Source of the DNA: Bradyrhizobium sp. ARR65
GTDB lineage: Bacteria; Pseudomonadota; Alphaproteobacteria; Rhizobiales; Xanthobacteraceae
DNA: 63,872 nucleotides
Direction of reading: 5' to 3'
Assembly (NCBI RefSeq): GCF_000472385.1
Contig: NZ_AWZU01000045.1
Span: forward strand, 224 to 64,095
Within the stretch, counting starts at the first letter, position 1; each line of letters opens with the position of its first letter. Below, in pieces: positions 45,421 through 54,173 of this stretch. The position numbers were made by a program, and so were the translations under genes. The notes under the pieces were generated by a model, which made no database searches, was not told the origin of the DNA, and saw nothing but the letters and a program-made list of their open reading frames with translations.

Positions 45421-45492
45421 GATATTAATAACTACCCTGACAACCCCAAGCTTCATAGACATTGCGCCGCAATCGTGCAGGGGATCGGAGCA

Positions 45493-46261
45493 ATGCCTGA
45501 ATTCGACTGGCGCTCGCCGGAGGCGTATCAGCGCGCCAAAGCAGGGGAGATGACGGACTTGGCCTGGGAAAGCCTGCGTCGTAGTCCCAACTATCGAGCT
45601 GACTACCGAGAAGCTTTGTCGATGGGCGGACATGTGAGCTCCGAATTCCGAAGGAGATGGGGCCTCTGCTTTCGCCCATGACCCGGACGGGTCCTTTCAC
45701 GAGCAGACAATCTTCTGGGCGCCCGAGGCTTTGCCCGCGGTGGTGCCAATTGTTCGCAGCACTTCCGGCTCAGAAATCGTTGGGGCCGGGTTAGGGCTTG
45801 CTGATCTTGCATCGGGCAGCATCAGACAGGCAGCTGACGGCTGGCATGCCGTGTTGCGCATTCACGGAGCCCAGCACCATCTTTGGCTGAAAGAGGCGCC
45901 GCAGTTGAGTGCCTCTTATGCGGCCGAACTGCCGCTCGATGCGGATTATGTGCTTCGCGCCCACGCCTCGCATCGGTTGTGGCGCGCGATCAACGGCCGC
46001 CCGCCAGGACCTCCCTTTCATCAACTTTCAGCGCAGCGCCGCGAACGATTGGTCTTGGCGCTGCGGGCACTCGATGGACACATGGATGGCGCTTCCTATC
46101 GCGTCATCGCGGAGGTGCTGTTCGGCCGAAAACGCATCCCTGAACGCGTCTGGAAAACCTACGACCTGCGCAGCCGGACCATCCGCCTGGTTCAGGCCGG
46201 CTTGGCCCTAATGCGTGGCGGCTATCGCGCACTGCTCCGCCCGTCATCTCGCAAGGAATAG
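45493..46261 (+). CDS. fseA: Excision activator FseA, expressed by +1 frameshifting
   Basis: Two overlapping frames together encode FseA. The first (45493-45681) is the Msi172-like DUF6499 part, MPEFDWRSPEAYQRAK with LAWESLRRSPNYRADY, stopping after WGLCFRP. The second frame, open from 45638, carries FAHDPDGSFHEQTIFWAPEA and a DUF2285 domain (ALRALDGHMDGASYRVIAEVLFG, RIPERVWKTYDLRSRTIRL), to 46261. A +1 slip at the TTT codon (45670-45672) joins WGLCF to AHDPDG and gives a 255-residue protein. In ICEMlSymR7A the same arrangement gives FseA, which activates the excisionase gene rdfS. The rdfS-like gene follows here at 46385. A simple degenerative frameshift is the alternative. Confidence 0.82.
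45667..45675 (+). promoter_or_regulatory. +1 programmed ribosomal frameshift site of fseA
   Basis: The zero-frame codons are TGC TTT CGC CCA TGA. Slippage of the Phe tRNA from TTT to the overlapping TTC (45671-45673) moves into the DUF2285 frame, with the zero-frame stop two codons later. This is the same UUU-to-UUC shift reported for msi172-msi171 of Mesorhizobium ICEMlSymR7A. Confidence 0.75.
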
Positions 46262-46384
46262 AGCAGGGGTGCCGGAAATCACGATCCCATCTTCGGCATC
46301 CCCTTAAGTATTTCTGCTCCGCCATTGTGGCCGTCGACGCGCGATCAGACTCGCTCGCGCGCCAGACACCACGGAGCCTCTCAA

Positions 46385-46663
46385 ATGCCCGATCCGAACG
46401 CCGGCTTGCCGCCGCGATACCTGCGCACGCCCGAAGCCGCACGCTTTCTTGGCCTGTCCGGCCGCACACTGGAAAAGCACCGAACCTATGGCACCGGCCC
46501 GACCTACCGCAAGCTGGGTGGCCGCGTGGTCTATGCACTCGAAGATCTGAAAGCGTGGGTTGACCGCGGAGCCAAGACCTCCACGAGCGATCCGGGGGCC
46601 GGCAGAGTCTTGCCCGCCAAGCGGCATACACCCATTCCCTATGCAGGCAAGGAGCGGCGCTGA
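46385..46663 (+). CDS. rdfS: RdfS-like excisionase (recombination directionality factor)
   Basis: A 92-residue protein with a winged helix-turn-helix of the AlpA/MerR excisionase type: PPRYLRTPEAARFLGLSGRTLEKHRTYGTGPTYRKLGGRVVYALEDLKAWVD. It has the proline-rich basic tail usual in RdfS. Directionality factors bind next to the attachment site and turn integrase toward excision. Its location 123 bases after fseA and before repA/traF matches the ICEMlSym order, where FseA activates rdfS. Stop and next start (repA) are 3 bases apart, so the genes form an operon. Confidence 0.8.
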   Translation: MPDPNAGLPPRYLRTPEAARFLGLSGRTLEKHRTYGTGPTYRKLGGRVVYALEDLKAWVDRGAKTSTSDPGAGRVLPAKRHTPIPYAGKERR

Positions 46664-46666
46664 TCC

Positions 46667-47332
46667 ATGCCGAACGGCTACTTCTCTGCCGGCGGGTGGT
46701 CTCGCTCGAACCGCGAACAGCTGGGTCTATTTGGCGCTCTTCCCTGCGATCTGGCACCGCGCAACACGCAAGATCCGTCGGGTTATTCGTCCCTCTCGCT
46801 GGCGCAATCCAAGCGAATTGTAGGGATCGACTTCCGCACGGCGACCATCAGGATTCCTGTCGAGGCCGTGCCCGAAGCCCGCATAGCGAGAACCTGGGAT
46901 GGGAACGTCCTGATTTGGGCCGCTTCACAACTCGTCGCAGCACCTGAGGTTGGCCTCAAAACATCACTGCTGATGGCCACGGCGCCGTGCGAGATCCTGA
47001 CCCTCGTCGGTCCCGGTACCACCGTGCGCGATTCCGATTGGCTCAAGGCTGCTCTCGACCTTCTGCTTTCGGCGGCCGGGGTGAGGTCGATCCGCCGGCC
47101 AACGGAGTGCCGATGGCCTGCGTTCTCCTGGATCAATGAACGGGAGGAGACGTCATTTAGCCACGCGCATAGGTGGAGCTGCGGCCCAGCCATGCTTCAC
47201 CACAACCGTTCCGAACGAGCCAAAGCTCCGTCTCGTATTCCCCGACTAGGCGACCTCGTGCGCGCTTGTACGGCACACAAACCGTCTTCTCACAACACCG
47301 AGGTGACAGGTGAGCGATTTCACGAGCGTTGA
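46667..47332 (+). pseudogene. Replication initiator RepA, C-terminally truncated
   Basis: Residues 1-165 match the ICE-type RepA: QLGLFGALPCDLAPRNTQD, KRIVGIDFRTATIRIPVEA, VLIWAASQLVAAPEVGLKTS and FSWINE. After about 47160 the homology ends and the frame continues with unrelated residues to 47332, overlapping the DUF2840 gene. Full-length homologues are considerably longer, with a second winged-helix half, and are followed by parA, which is absent. A deletion removing the end of repA and all of parA is inferred, with its junction near 47160-47300. Confidence 0.78.
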
Positions 47333-47774
47333 GCTCTTGTGGCTCGAAAAGCGGATCGAGAACCGTGTTCGGTTTGGCCGTCCCGTATCCGAGCGGATCA
47401 TAGACCGCCACCGGCGCGTTCTCTCGTTTGCGCCAGGCAGCATCTTTGCCTTCGTGCGCTGCACCTCCAATGACTTCGGGGCCGTCTTGTCACGCGTCGA
47501 TATCTTGCGAGCGCCCGCGCCCGGTCAGCGCTATTCGACCGTTCCTTGGGTCAGTCCCGGCGGCGAAAGTCTGCTGCGACTGTCTGGCTGGTCAAAGGTC
47601 GAACGCGTTCTCCAGCTGATCGATGGGATGGAGGCACTTGGGATCGATCCCGCCGATGCAGCCCCCGATTATTGGCACCACGTTCACAACCGTCTCTCGG
47701 TCAACGAAAAGCCGCGGCCCTACACGCGCGCTCGCCACCAGGCCTGGCTGCATCGCCGGAGGTTGGCGCCGTGA
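47310..47774 (+). CDS. DUF2840 protein
   Basis: A 154-residue conserved ICE protein: VELLWLEKRIENRVRFGRPVSERIIDRHRRVLSF, GSIFAFVRCTSNDFG and GWSKVERVLQLIDGMEALGIDPADAAPDYW are the family's hallmarks. The start is GTG at 47310, chosen from homology. The last bases overlap the traF start (GTGA), so translation is coupled. Function unknown; always adjacent to traF in these elements. Confidence 0.88.
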   Translation: MSDFTSVELLWLEKRIENRVRFGRPVSERIIDRHRRVLSFAPGSIFAFVRCTSNDFGAVLSRVDILRAPAPGQRYSTVPWVSPGGESLLRLSGWSKVERVLQLIDGMEALGIDPADAAPDYWHHVHNRLSVNEKPRPYTRARHQAWLHRRRLAP

Positions 47775-48280
47775 CTGGCCGTTTGATGATCGTTCTTGCG
47801 ACCTGTGGCGCCGCCGCCCTGACGCTGTTCACGCCCGGAAACCGGCTGCCAAAATACATTTGGAATGCATCAGAAAGCGTTCCGATCGGGCTCTATCGTT
47901 TGCAATCAGCGCGATCATTGCAGGTTACCGAGCTGGTGGCCGTGTGGCCACCAGAGCCGCTTGCGCGGTTGCTCGATAGGAACGGCTATTTGCCGATTGG
48001 CGTGCCCATGCTCAAACGAGTCCTCGCCTTGCCGGGTCAGACGGTCTGCAGAACAGGGCGCGCAATTACAGTCGACAACATCGAGATGGGAGAGGCGCGC
48101 GAGCGCGATGGCCGCGGTCGTCCGCTGCCCGTCTGGGAAGGATGCCGCGTGCTGGCTCCAGGCGAAGTCTTCCTCATGAACTGGCAGTCCGCCAACTCGC
48201 TCGATGGTCGTTATTTTGGCGTCATCCCCATCTCGGCGGTTATCGGGCGCGCGCTCCCCGTGTGGATCGAGGAGAATTGA
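47771..48280 (+). CDS. traF: TraF-type S26 signal peptidase
   Basis: A 169-residue inner-membrane peptidase that matures the conjugative pilin. One membrane helix (RLMIVLATCGAAALTLF) precedes the S26 motif ESVPIGLYRL with the catalytic Ser36, and the Lys box MLKRVLALPGQTVC holds Lys82. The terminal region LAPGEVFLMNWQSANSLDGRYFGVIPISAVIGRA is standard for TraF. The start is the GTG at 47771 overlapping the DUF2840 stop. With the trb genes missing, its pilin substrate is not encoded in the window. Confidence 0.88.
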   Translation: MTGRLMIVLATCGAAALTLFTPGNRLPKYIWNASESVPIGLYRLQSARSLQVTELVAVWPPEPLARLLDRNGYLPIGVPMLKRVLALPGQTVCRTGRAITVDNIEMGEARERDGRGRPLPVWEGCRVLAPGEVFLMNWQSANSLDGRYFGVIPISAVIGRALPVWIEEN

Positions 48281-48282
48281 TC

Positions 48283-49191
48283 TTGTTCGAGCTCCCAGCC
48301 CGTATCGCAGTTTTCTGCCTCGATTGGTCTCGGGCCCGTTCCTCCTTCCCGGCCGGATTTGCCGCAGAAGTCGCGAACAAAGGCCGGTCAGAGTGGGCAC
48401 GTGTTCTGCGCTGGATTGCTTTGTCTCGAACAGCCGTGGCGGCGCCGAGACGTTTATGGCGTGGGCGGGTCGGCGTATGTTTGCTTGCAGCGCTTTGGTC
48501 GCTCAAAGTGTCGTCGAGCGCGACGGCCCAGGTCGCAACGGCAGCGCCGACCGCGATCTTGGCCACCTTTTCGCGTGCTAACTCGTACGCAGCATTCGTG
48601 ACGGAAGCATCCCGCCGGTTTGCCATCCCGGAGCAGTGGATCATTGCTGTGATGCAGCTCGAAAGCGCAGGCAATGGGCGCGCTGTATCGCCCCGAGGAG
48701 CTCTTGGGCTGATGCAGATCATGCCCGAGACCTGGGTCGAACTGAGCGTCCGCTACGAGCTTGGCATCGATCCCTTTGACCCACATGACAATATTTTCGC
48801 AGGAACAGCGTATCTCCGCGAGATGCTCGATCGCTTTGGATTGGAAGGCTTTCTCGCAGCCTATAGCGCAGGCCCGAGGCGTTATGAGGAACACTTGGCG
48901 ACAGGTCGGCGGTTACCTGAGGAAACGCAAAGATACGTCGCAAGACTCGCACCGCTGCTCGGCTTTGAGCAACGCGAGCGCCGTACTTTGGCCGTCGGAC
49001 AAATCGTCCCTTGGCAGCAGTCTCCGGTTTTCGTCGGGCTGTCCGGCGGCTCGTCAGCTGGCGGCAGCTCCACATCACCTGTGCGCTCAATGGAGCGGTC
49101 GAAGAGCCTGCCTCATGCAGAGGCGCGTAGCCTACAACCTCCCGCGACGGGGCTGTTCGTGCAGCGATCGGAGAAGGTGCAGTCCCGATGA
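48283..49191 (+). CDS. Conjugal-transfer lytic transglycosylase
   Basis: A peptidoglycan-cutting enzyme that opens the wall for the transfer apparatus. The SLT domain reads FAIPEQWIIAVMQLESAGNGRAVSPRGALGLMQIMPETWVELSVRY, with the catalytic Glu in QLESAGN, and later FAGTAYLREMLDRFGLEGFLAAYSAGPRRYEEHLATG. A hydrophobic segment (VGVCLLAALWSLKVSSSATAQ) near residue 65 looks like an internal signal. The start is uncertain: TTG at 48283, right after traF, is used; later GTG codons are possible. Confidence 0.82.
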   Translation: MFELPARIAVFCLDWSRARSSFPAGFAAEVANKGRSEWARVLRWIALSRTAVAAPRRLWRGRVGVCLLAALWSLKVSSSATAQVATAAPTAILATFSRANSYAAFVTEASRRFAIPEQWIIAVMQLESAGNGRAVSPRGALGLMQIMPETWVELSVRYELGIDPFDPHDNIFAGTAYLREMLDRFGLEGFLAAYSAGPRRYEEHLATGRRLPEETQRYVARLAPLLGFEQRERRTLAVGQIVPWQQSPVFVGLSGGSSAGGSSTSPVRSMERSKSLPHAEARSLQPPATGLFVQRSEKVQSR

Positions 49192-49354
49192 TGACAATAG
49201 CAGTTCGTCGTACAGAGTCGCAGGTAATCGCAAGTTCGAGAATGGTTGGGAGAGAGCAGGGATCGGACGACTTAAGACTAGCAGGATAAAAGCCAAAAGG
49301 TGGGCGGGTCGGTTTGGGCAAGCATTACCTGAAAATTCCAGTGATGTTGCAAAC

Positions 49355-49375
49355 GTTGCGAATAGCCGGCGCAAC
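49355..49375. promoter_or_regulatory. Inverted repeat upstream of the relaxase, oriT candidate
   Basis: GTTGCG and CGCAAC flank a 9-base spacer, 60 bases upstream of the relaxase ATG; a further GTTGC lies just before it (about 49346). Relaxase genes of this family usually have oriT close upstream. Sequence alone does not identify a nick site. Confidence 0.3.
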
Positions 49376-49434
49376 TTGGTTTTTTTGGCAAAACGCTATT
49401 GTCACTTGGCTTTCGACACCCTGCGGAGCGCACC

Positions 49435-51162
49435 ATGACCGGTAATGAGGATTTCCGCATCCGTCCTGGCCGCATCCGTTCGACCCGCGCGCCCCGGACA
49501 AAATCCTTTCTGGCGCAGGCGCTCAAAGCTGCGCAGAAAGCCGGCGGTCAGTCGCGGGGCCGCCGCAGTAAAACCAGCCAATTCGGGCGCGGGCGGGTCG
49601 CGACCCTTGCTGCGACCCGCCTGAACAATAACCGCGCCCGCACCGCCATGGTCAAGGCCCGGGTGGTGCGCCGGATGCGTTCGCCGGGCGCGCTGCGGGC
49701 CCATATCGGTTACCTCCAGCGCGACGGTGTCACCCGCGACGGGACGCCCGGCAAACTTTTCGACGCTGTTGCAGATGATGCAGACGGACGCGCCTTCGCC
49801 GAGCGCTGCGAGGACGATAGGCATCATTTCCGGTTCATCGTTTCGCCCGAGGCAGCGAGCGAGCTGGAAAGCTTACGCAGCTTCACCCGGGAGCTCATGG
49901 ATCAGGCCTCACGCGACCTCGGCACCCGGCTTGATTGGGTCGCGGTCGACCATTGGAATACCGAGCACCCGCACATCCACGTCCTAGTTCGCGGCCGCGC
50001 GGATGATGGAAAAGATCTCGTCATCAGCCGTGACTATATGGCAACCGGCTTACGCGCCCGCGCCGGCAATCTCGTCACCCGAGAGCTTGGCCCACGATCG
50101 GAGCTTGAGATCCGCCAAAACCTTGAAGCGGAAGTCACGGCCGAACGCTGGACCAGGCTCGATCGGGCGCTTGCTCGGGAAGCGGGTGCGGCAGATGGGG
50201 TGATCGATTTGAGGCCGGATCGGGAGGTCGCGCGCGACCCGTTGCGACATATCCGGATCGGACGGATGCGGACGCTCGAGCGGCTGGGCCTGGCGGAACC
50301 CGCAGGGCCCGCGCGGTGGGTAATGGCCAGCGACGTCGAGCCCCGTTTGCGCGCGCTCGCCGAGCGCGGTGATATCATCAAGCGACTGCACAAGGCGATT
50401 GCAAGGGATGGCGCTGAACGCACACCGTCATCCTGGGCGCTCGAAGGCGAGAGCCATGGCGAGCCGGTCATCGGCCGGCTCGTTGCGCGCGGACTCGATG
50501 ATGAGCTGAAAGGCACCGCCTTTGCCATTGTCGATGGGATCGACGGGCGCCTGCATCACCTGAAGCTGACGGAGATGGAGGCGGCTGGCGATGGGCCGAT
50601 CGGTGGGATTGTGGAGCTTCGGCGCTTTGAGGACGCGCACGGCCGAACGCGGATCGCGCTCGCGGTGCGCTCCGAGCTTACTCTCGACCAGCAGGTTGTC
50701 GCGGAAGGTGCCACCTGGCTCGACCGGCGCCTGGTTGCGCGCGAGCCTGTCGAGCTCTCACGCGCTGGCTTTGGCGGTGATGTCCGCGCCGCGCTGGAGC
50801 GGCGGATCGATGTATTGGCAGAGCGGGCACTTGCCCGCCGCCACGGCGACAACGTTACGCTCGGCCGCAACCTGATCGAGACCCTGCGCCGGCGCGAGCT
50901 CGATTCTGTCGGACGATGGCTAGCCGAGCAAACAGGGCTTGCGCACCTACCGAGCGAAGCAGGCGAGCTGATTTCTGGAGTTTACCGGCAGAAGCTGTCG
51001 CTGGCATCGGGCCGCTTCGCCATGATCGACAATGGCCTTGGCTTCCAGCTCGTGCCCTGGGCGCCCTCGCTCGAGCGCGAGCTTGGCAGACAGGTGAGCG
51101 GTATCGCCGGTCCCGGCAGTGTTGATTGGAGTTTTGGGCGCAAACGCGGCCTTTCGCTTTGA
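49435..51162 (+). CDS. rlxS: Relaxase (DUF3363, RlxS type)
   Basis: A 575-residue VirD2-like relaxase with DUF3363. It starts conjugation by nicking oriT and staying attached to the strand. The N-terminal basic region is followed by AHIGYLQRDGVTRDG, FRFIVSPEAASELESLRSFTRELM and the metal-binding histidines of DHWNTEHPHIHVLVRG near residue 178. The tail contains the DUF3363 pattern (VYRQKLSLASGRFAMIDNGLGFQLVPWAP). The ATG at 49435 is preferred; the ORF extends 12 codons upstream with a TTG. It precedes traG by 88 bases. Confidence 0.9.
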   Translation: MTGNEDFRIRPGRIRSTRAPRTKSFLAQALKAAQKAGGQSRGRRSKTSQFGRGRVATLAATRLNNNRARTAMVKARVVRRMRSPGALRAHIGYLQRDGVTRDGTPGKLFDAVADDADGRAFAERCEDDRHHFRFIVSPEAASELESLRSFTRELMDQASRDLGTRLDWVAVDHWNTEHPHIHVLVRGRADDGKDLVISRDYMATGLRARAGNLVTRELGPRSELEIRQNLEAEVTAERWTRLDRALAREAGAADGVIDLRPDREVARDPLRHIRIGRMRTLERLGLAEPAGPARWVMASDVEPRLRALAERGDIIKRLHKAIARDGAERTPSSWALEGESHGEPVIGRLVARGLDDELKGTAFAIVDGIDGRLHHLKLTEMEAAGDGPIGGIVELRRFEDAHGRTRIALAVRSELTLDQQVVAEGATWLDRRLVAREPVELSRAGFGGDVRAALERRIDVLAERALARRHGDNVTLGRNLIETLRRRELDSVGRWLAEQTGLAHLPSEAGELISGVYRQKLSLASGRFAMIDNGLGFQLVPWAPSLERELGRQVSGIAGPGSVDWSFGRKRGLSL

Positions 51163-51250
51163 CCCACCGATCTCTGCGCTATGGCGCGCGAGCGCGCGAT
51201 GTCGATGGAGTCGTCCTTGCGCACGCGCGAATGGCAGCAACACTGCCGTC

Positions 51251-53227
51251 ATGTCCGCGACCAAGATCCTATGGGGTCAACTGAGCCTTATTTCGACAAT
51301 CGTACTCGCCTTCCTGTGGGTGGCGACCGAGTGGACCGCTTGGCGGCTCGCCTTCCAGCCGCAGCTTGGACCCGCCTGGTTCTGGCTTGGGCATTGGCCG
51401 ATTTATCAGCCGCTAGCGTTCTTCCTCTGGTGGTTCAAATTCGACCCTTACGCGCCGGCGATCTTCCTCCAGGGGGGCGCCATTGCCGCGGGAGGTGGAG
51501 TGGCGGCAATGGTCTTAGCACTGGCTCTCTCGGTCTGGCGGGCGCAGGAGGCGAGGAACGTCACGACCTACGGCTCGGCGCAGTGGGCCGATGCGCGCGA
51601 GATCAGGCGCGCGGGCCTCCTGGGGGCCGATGGCGTCGTACTTGGTCGCTTTCAGGGCCGGTATCTTCGGCATGACGGGCCTGAGCATGTGCTCTGCTTC
51701 GCTCCGACGCGCTCTGGCAAGGGCGTCGGCCTGGTCATCCCAACTCTTCTGACCTGGCCAGGCTCGACGATCGTCCACGACATCAAGGGTGAGAATTTTG
51801 CCATCACGGCTGGCTGGCGCGCTCGTTTCGGGCCAGTGCTTCTCTTCGACCCGACGAATGCGGCGAGCGCCGCCTACAATCCGCTTCTCGAGATCCGCCG
51901 CGGCGACCGCGAGGTGCGTGACGCCCAGAACATTGCCGACATTCTGGTTGATCCCGAAGGCGCACTCGAGCGCCGCAATCATTGGGAGAAAACCAGCCAT
52001 TCGCTGCTCGTTGGCGCAATCCTGCATGTCCTCTACGCGGAAGCTGACAAGACGCTCGCCGGTGTGGCCAATTTTCTATCGGATCCGTCCCGGCCGATCG
52101 AAGCAGCGCTCAAGGCAATGCTGGCGACCCCCCACCTTGGGGGTGGCGTTCATCCCGTGGTTGCCTCAGCCGCGCGCGAGCTGCTCAACAAGAGCGAGAA
52201 CGAACGCTCAGGCGTATTGTCGACTACGATGAGCTTTTTGGGGCTCTATCGCGATCCGGTCGTCGCCAGCGTCACCGGCCGCTGCGAATGGCGCATCCAC
52301 GATCTCGTCGACGGACCCGAGCCGGTTTCGCTCTACCTCGTCGTGCCGCCATCCGACATCGCCCGTACCAAGCCCTTGATGCGGCTCATCCTCAACCAGA
52401 TAGGCCGCCGTCTGACCGAGAGCCTGGATGTCGACCAGCGCCGGCAAAAACTCCTCCTGATGCTGGACGAGTTCGCAGCGCTTGGCCGGCTGGACTTCTT
52501 CGAGAGCCAGCTCGCCTTCATGGCTGGCTACGGGATCCGCAGTTTTCTGATCACCCAGAGCCTGAATCAGCTCGAGCGCACCTATGGGCCGAACCATGCG
52601 ATCCTCGACAATTGCCATATCCGGATCGCTTTCTCGACCAATGACGAGCGCACCGCCAAGCGCGTCTCGGATGCGCTCGGGACCGCCACCGAGTTGCGCG
52701 CCATGAAGAACTATGCGGGGCACCGACTGAGCCCCTGGCTTGGACACCTGATGGTGAGCCGCCAGGAAACTTCCCGGCCGCTGCTGACGCCCGGCGAAGT
52801 CATGCAGCTCTCACCCAAGGAGGCGATCGTGATGGTCTCCGGAGTACACCCGGTGCGCGCCACCAAGGTACGCTACTACGAGGATCCGCAGTTCAACGGA
52901 CGGGTGTTGAAGCCGCCCGGCAAGGGAAGGATGAAACTGCCCATGCGAGCAGACGACTGGTCGGGCCGTGCGCCGATTTCGCCGTCGGCCGAGCTGCTCG
53001 CGGGGCGCAGGCGCAAGGGCGATCACGGCAACGGTGGTGTTCGCCGTGAACCAGAACTGCCGCAGCACGAGGACATCGTGATCAAGGCGCCGCTCGCCGA
53101 ACACGAGTTCGACGCCGGGCCCGATGAGCCCGACGCGGATGCCGTCCAGGCACGGATCCTGAACCGCTCCATGCAGGGCATTGCCCGGGCCGCCAGCCTC
53201 GACCCCGAGGATGGGATAGACCTGTGA
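51251..53227 (+). CDS. traG: Coupling protein TraG
   Basis: The 658-residue inner-membrane ATPase that brings the relaxosome to the mating pore. Two membrane segments lie in the first 95 residues. Walker A is APTRSGKGVG (Lys157) and Walker B LLMLDEFAALG (about 400-410); ITQSLNQLERTYGPNHAILDNCHIRIAFSTND is the usual following region. The ATG at 51251 (MSATKILWGQ) matches homologues. With no trb genes after it, it would have to couple to a pore encoded elsewhere. Confidence 0.95.
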   Translation: MSATKILWGQLSLISTIVLAFLWVATEWTAWRLAFQPQLGPAWFWLGHWPIYQPLAFFLWWFKFDPYAPAIFLQGGAIAAGGGVAAMVLALALSVWRAQEARNVTTYGSAQWADAREIRRAGLLGADGVVLGRFQGRYLRHDGPEHVLCFAPTRSGKGVGLVIPTLLTWPGSTIVHDIKGENFAITAGWRARFGPVLLFDPTNAASAAYNPLLEIRRGDREVRDAQNIADILVDPEGALERRNHWEKTSHSLLVGAILHVLYAEADKTLAGVANFLSDPSRPIEAALKAMLATPHLGGGVHPVVASAARELLNKSENERSGVLSTTMSFLGLYRDPVVASVTGRCEWRIHDLVDGPEPVSLYLVVPPSDIARTKPLMRLILNQIGRRLTESLDVDQRRQKLLLMLDEFAALGRLDFFESQLAFMAGYGIRSFLITQSLNQLERTYGPNHAILDNCHIRIAFSTNDERTAKRVSDALGTATELRAMKNYAGHRLSPWLGHLMVSRQETSRPLLTPGEVMQLSPKEAIVMVSGVHPVRATKVRYYEDPQFNGRVLKPPGKGRMKLPMRADDWSGRAPISPSAELLAGRRRKGDHGNGGVRREPELPQHEDIVIKAPLAEHEFDAGPDEPDADAVQARILNRSMQGIARAASLDPEDGIDL

Positions 53228-53237
53228 GCGGGGCAGC

Positions 53238-53684
53238 ATGAGGAAGATCCAGCTCAGCATCTATCTTGATCCGCAGACCTTTAAAGCCCTCGACGCCTTT
53301 GCAAAGCGTCGTAATCAGCCGAAGTCGCTGGTCGCCGAGGCCGCGATTGCCTCGTTCCTTTCGCCTGACGATTCCGACCGACGCGAGGCGGCAATCGCCA
53401 AGCGGTTGGATCGGGTTGCCCGCGTGCTCGAACGTCTCGAACGCAATGACGGCGTGGCGCTTGAGACTATCGCGCTGTTCATCCGCTTCTGGCTGACCTC
53501 AACTCCTGCGCTACCGGAGCAGTCGAGCCCGGCTGCGCGCGCCAAGGGCGCCGAGCGGTATGATCGCTTTGTTGAGGCTCTTGGACGGCGGCTTTCCAGC
53601 GGATCAACCTTGCTGAAGGAAGTGAGCATCGACTTGCACGCCTCCGGAAAGACGAGTGAGGCAATTTCCGCGTCTGTCGACTGA
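53238..53684 (+). CDS. CopG-type ribbon-helix-helix protein
   Basis: A 148-residue protein starting MRKIQLSIYLDPQTFKALDAFAKRRNQPKSLVAEAAIASFL, a ribbon-helix-helix DNA-binding domain, followed by an alpha-helical segment (RLDRVARVLERLERNDGVALETIALFIRFWLTSTPAL) typical of the small gene between traG and trbB. It starts 10 bases after traG. It may regulate the transfer operon. This is the last recognisable ICE backbone gene; trbB, expected next, is missing. Confidence 0.85.
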   Translation: MRKIQLSIYLDPQTFKALDAFAKRRNQPKSLVAEAAIASFLSPDDSDRREAAIAKRLDRVARVLERLERNDGVALETIALFIRFWLTSTPALPEQSSPAARAKGAERYDRFVEALGRRLSSGSTLLKEVSIDLHASGKTSEAISASVD

Positions 53685-54173
53685 CCCGTTGTTGCGCTGA
53701 GCCGCTGGTTCGACAGTCTGCGTCTAGGTCGGTCCCACCCACGTCCTGGCACAACGGGCGGTCGCGACGAATGCGATGGCAGCAATGATGGGCCAAAAGG
53801 TGGAAACCTAGAAACGGCCGCTCTTGGCCGATTGTGTAAGAAGTCCGCGAACTGCCAGGGGCGGGCAACAGGCTAGGCGCACGGGTGATTAGCCTACGCG
53901 GCCTGGAGCGCAGTCGTCGGGATCAGTTTGCAACATTGCGCAGGTTCTGCGCGTGGCGGCTAGGGGGAACTCCTCCCAGGTATTGTTGGCGAGCACGCGC
54001 TCGGGACAGAGGGTCATCCGCAGGCTGCGTTCTGGGGAGTGATCAGCTCGGCGGGCAGCTTGAGGACCATTAAAGCGTCAAGGGGCTGCAGTCGCGATGA
54101 GCGGCAAGTTCGTGATCTTGGCTCGGAAAACCCGTAGCTACGATCCACTCGAACTGCCGAGGATAAGGCCGCG
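53685..54173. other. Junction region after the ICE backbone
   Basis: Where trbB should begin, no homology is seen in any frame. The region is probably the scar of the deletion that removed the mating-pair genes, or the end of the element. Confidence 0.45.

Larger units (their letters stand above)
31375..53684. mobile_element. Decayed integrative and conjugative element (ICEMlSym-like)
   Basis: Gene content and order match the conserved backbone of ICEMlSym-type elements of rhizobia: integrase, ArdC, toprim protein, DUF2493, DUF736, XRE/DUF2285 regulators, FseA, RdfS-like protein, RepA, DUF2840, TraF, lytic transglycosylase, relaxase, TraG and CopG. Missing are the trb mating-pair genes that normally follow CopG, parA between repA and DUF2840, and any LuxR/LuxI-type traR/traI. 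repA is truncated. Boundaries are taken from the outermost recognised genes; no attachment repeats were identified. It may be mobilisable by a complete relative but probably cannot transfer itself. Confidence 0.75.
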
